Assembly (NCBI GenBank): GCA_016710465.1
Contig: JADJVS010000016.1
Span: 1,116,001 to 1,180,000, forward strand
Source of the DNA: Sulfuritalea sp.
GTDB lineage: Bacteria; Pseudomonadota; Gammaproteobacteria; Burkholderiales; Rhodocyclaceae
Direction: 5' to 3'
DNA length: 64,000 nt
A program made the position numbers and the translations under genes. The notes under the pieces are model-generated. The model was given only the letters and a program-made list of their open reading frames with translations, was not told the DNA's origin and searched no databases. Numbering within the stretch: the first letter of the stretch is position 1; the number at the start of each line of letters is the position of its first letter. This document shows positions 61,763-64,000 of the stretch, one piece after another.

Positions 61763-63055
61763 CTATTTCAGCCGAAACTCGGCCGCGTTGGCGTGCGCCG
61801 TCAGGCCCTCGCCATGCGCCAGGGTCGCCGCGATCGGGCCCAGTGTTTTCGCGCCAACAGCCGAGACCTCGATGATGCTGGAGCGCTTCTGGAAGTCATA
61901 GACGCCCAGCGGCGAGGAGAATCGCGCGCTGCGCGAAGTCGGCAGGACGTGGTTGGGGCCGGCGCAATAATCGCCCAGCGACTCGGAGGCGTAGTGCCCA
62001 ATGAAGATGGCCCCGGCGTGACGGATCTTTTCGACCAGCGGGCCGGGATCGGATACCGAAAGCTCCAGGTGCTCGGGGGCGATGCGGTTGGCGATTTCGC
62101 AGGCTTCGTCGAGATTGGCGACGTGGATCAGTGCGCCACGGCCCTTTAGCGAGGCGGCGATGACCTCGCGCCGCGGCATGGTCGGCAGCATGCGTTCGAT
62201 GCTGGCAGCCACCTTGGCAATGAAGCCGGCATCCGGGCAGAGCAGGATGGATTGCGCCAACTCATCGTGTTCAGCCTGCGCGAACAGGTCGATCGCCACC
62301 CAATCCGGATTGGCCGTGGCATCGGCGATGATCAGCACTTCCGACGGCCCGGCCACCATGTCGATGCCGACAGCGCCGAACACACGGCGCTTCGCGGCGG
62401 CGACATAGGCGTTGCCGGGGCCAACGATCTTGTCCACCTGCGGCACCGTCTGCGTGCCGTAGGCCAATGCCGCCACGGCTTGGGCGCCACCGATGGTGAA
62501 TACGCGATCCACACCGGAAAGGCAGGCCGCGCCCAGTACCAGCGCGTTCTTCTCGCCGCGCGGTGTCGGCACCACCATGATCAGTTCGCCGACGCCCGCC
62601 ACCTTGGCTGGCAGCGCATTCATCAACACCGAACTCGGATAGGCGGCCTTGCCGCCGGGTACATACAGGCCGACGCGATCGAGCGGCGTCACCTTCTGTC
62701 CAAGGCGCGTTCCGTCGGCTTCGGTGAAATCCCAGGACTCGGACTTCTGCCGCTCGTGATAACTGGTGACGCGCTGCGCCGCAGCTTCGAGTGCCTTGCG
62801 CTGGGCCGCCGGCAAACGATCCAGCGCATGCCTCAACTCGGCGCGTGGCAGTTCCAGTTCGCCCATGCTGCCGATATCGAGTTTGTCAAAGCGGCGCGTG
62901 AAATCGAGGACCGCCGCGTCACCCTCGGCACGAACGCGGGCCAGGATGTCCGCGACCGTGCGTTCGATGGCTTCGTCGGTCGAGTTGTCGATATGCAGCA
63001 GCGCGTCGAGCGTCGCCGCGAAGCCGGAGTCGGCGCTGGAGAGACGGCGAATCAT
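61763..63055 (-). CDS. hisD: Histidinol dehydrogenase
   Basis: The 430-residue protein has VGLYVPGGKAAYPSSVLMNA, IVGPGNAYVAAAKRRVFGAV, DMVAGPSEVLIIADATANPD and APEHLELSV, with the zinc and catalytic His residues. It performs the last two oxidations to histidine. Its start overlaps hisG by 4 nt. The convergent hisC ends 48 nt away. Confidence 0.97.
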   Translation of the reverse strand: MIRRLSSADSGFAATLDALLHIDNSTDEAIERTVADILARVRAEGDAAVLDFTRRFDKLDIGSMGELELPRAELRHALDRLPAAQRKALEAAAQRVTSYHERQKSESWDFTEADGTRLGQKVTPLDRVGLYVPGGKAAYPSSVLMNALPAKVAGVGELIMVVPTPRGEKNALVLGAACLSGVDRVFTIGGAQAVAALAYGTQTVPQVDKIVGPGNAYVAAAKRRVFGAVGIDMVAGPSEVLIIADATANPDWVAIDLFAQAEHDELAQSILLCPDAGFIAKVAASIERMLPTMPRREVIAASLKGRGALIHVANLDEACEIANRIAPEHLELSVSDPGPLVEKIRHAGAIFIGHYASESLGDYCAGPNHVLPTSRSARFSSPLGVYDFQKRSSIIEVSAVGAKTLGPIAATLAHGEGLTAHANAAEFRLK

Positions 63056-63693
63056 CGGATGGCTTCTTCGACGGCTTTGATCACGGGCTGGAGTATTTCG
63101 CGCTTGACCTTCAGTGACGCCTGATTGACGATCAGGCGCGAGGAGATCGGCATGATTTCCTCGACCTCGACGAGATTGTTGGCCTTCAGCGTCGCGCCCG
63201 AGGACACCAGGTCAACAATCGCCTCGGCCAAACCCGCCAGCGGCGCCAGCTCCATCGAACCATAGAGCTTGATCAGGTCGACATGCACGCCCTTGGCGGC
63301 GAAATGTTCGCGCGCCACGGCGATGTATTTGGTGGCGATGCGCAGGCGCGCGCCGCGGCGCACCGCGGCGGCGTAGTCGAAGCCGACCGGCGCCGCGACG
63401 CACATCCGGCAGCGCGCGATGTTCAGGTCCAGCGGCTGGTACAGCCCCGCTCCCCCATGTTCGAGCAGCACATCCTTGCCGGCGATGCCGAGGTCGGCGG
63501 CGCCGTATTGCACATACGTGGGCACATCGGAGGCGCGCACGATAACCACCCGCACATCCTCGCGGTTGGTCGGAATGATCAGCTTGCGCGACTTCTCCGG
63601 ATCCTCGGCCGGCACGATGCCGGCCGCCGCCAGCAGGGGCAGGGTTTCCTCGAAGATGCGGCCCTTGGACAGGGCAATGGTGATTCCGCTCAT
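63052..63693 (-). CDS. hisG: ATP phosphoribosyltransferase, short form
   Basis: The 213-residue protein is the short HisG type (ITIALSKGRIFEETLPLLAA, DLGIAGKDVLLEHGGAGLYQ, GLAEAIVDLVSSGATLKAN). Short HisG needs the HisZ regulatory subunit, which is not in the window. It catalyses the first, committed step of histidine synthesis and should be feedback regulated through HisZ. It follows murA by 79 nt; a short hairpin with no T-run lies in that gap. Confidence 0.96.
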   Translation of the reverse strand: MSGITIALSKGRIFEETLPLLAAAGIVPAEDPEKSRKLIIPTNREDVRVVIVRASDVPTYVQYGAADLGIAGKDVLLEHGGAGLYQPLDLNIARCRMCVAAPVGFDYAAAVRRGARLRIATKYIAVAREHFAAKGVHVDLIKLYGSMELAPLAGLAEAIVDLVSSGATLKANNLVEVEEIMPISSRLIVNQASLKVKREILQPVIKAVEEAIR

Positions 63694-63772
63694 GGCAATA
63701 TTCTATTCGAGCGGGCTTCGCCCGTGAGCCCGAGTCACCACCTTCCTCGGGAAGGGGGCGCGGGAGGAAGGC

Positions 63773-64000
63773 CTACTTTACCCGTTGCACCTGCGCACCC
63801 AGCGCCGCCAGCTTCTGCTCCAGGCCCTCGTAGCCGCGATCGAGGTGGTAGATGCGCTCGATCAGGGTTTCGCCCTGGGCCACCAGGCCGGCAATCACCA
63901 GGCTGGCCGAGGCCCGCAGATCGGTAGCCATCACAGTCGCGCCGTCGAGCTTGGCCACGCCTTTGACAAAGGCCGTGTTGCCGTCGATGCGAATGTCGGC
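63773..64000 (-). CDS. murA: UDP-N-acetylglucosamine 1-carboxyvinyltransferase, C-terminal part
   Basis: About 75 codons are visible; the gene runs off the right edge. The sequence IDGNTAFVKGVAKLDGATVM then ATDLRASASLVIAGLVAQGE and ERIYHLDRGYEGLEQKLAAL is the conserved C-terminus of MurA. MurA starts peptidoglycan precursor synthesis with phosphoenolpyruvate. murA next to hisG is the usual order in betaproteobacteria. Confidence 0.95.
   Translation of the reverse strand, partial: ADIRIDGNTAFVKGVAKLDGATVMATDLRASASLVIAGLVAQGETLIERIYHLDRGYEGLEQKLAALGAQVQRVK

Noticed and set aside
63694..63772. Hairpin between murA and hisG as a terminator
   Set aside because: The GC stem near 63710 is short and no T-run follows on either strand; murA-hisG read-through is usual in this group.

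Overview
The window looks like chromosomal DNA of a betaproteobacterium close to the Rhodocyclales (Sterolibacteriaceae or Azoarcus-like). This is inferred from the GC-rich core, the gene order murA-hisGD-(hisC)-hisBHAFIE-hinT-tatABC, paa thioester genes, and a three-gene 2-oxoglutarate:NADP oxidoreductase (korABC) of the kind used by denitrifying aromatic degraders. No rRNA, tRNA or CRISPR array was recognised.

Region 1 (1-15.1 kb) is accessory and visibly less GC-rich. It holds a 61-residue type IV pilin behind a sigma-54 promoter, a small secreted partner protein, and an ABC transporter module resembling myxococcal PilGHI. Around these sit three TPR/GT41 (O-GlcNAc-transferase-like) glycosyltransferases. 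The last of them was a multidomain gene (TPR-GT41-FkbM methyltransferase-second methyltransferase) of about 1348 codons. A complete IS66-family element with an 8-bp target duplication has split it; removing the element and one duplication copy restores a single open frame.

Region 2 (15.2-27.5 kb) is one tightly packed minus-strand operon of eight signalling genes: CHASE2-Ser/Thr kinase, PP2C phosphatase, FHA protein, CHASE2-adenylate cyclase, metallo-beta-lactamase cyclic-nucleotide phosphodiesterase-like protein, cNMP-binding/rhodanese protein, GAF-GspE/PilB-type ATPase and GAF-HD-GYP protein. It joins protein phosphorylation, cyclic nucleotide and c-di-GMP signalling to an orphan secretion-type ATPase. 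It is the best candidate here for an undescribed system.

Region 3 (27.7-46.9 kb) is metabolic: sucCD, glpK, paaY and paaGIJ, a methyltransferase, msrA, a maleylacetoacetate-isomerase-like GST and a FimV-like protein. It also has an unassigned aromatic-catabolic operon (MBL protein, FAD monooxygenase, DUF2783, VOC protein, fumarylacetoacetase-like hydrolase) behind a recognisable promoter. A 269-bp MITE-like element then abuts an ankyrin-protein gene, followed by TonB-like, Nif3-like and DegS-like genes.

Region 4 (46.9-64 kb) has korCAB, a HAD hydrolase, a pair of degenerate c-di-GMP proteins, tatABC, and the histidine operon in which hisC is inverted. hisB carries two single-base homopolymer deletions and IS66 tnpC carries one, which suggests residual assembly indels as much as true pseudogenes. 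The window ends inside murA.
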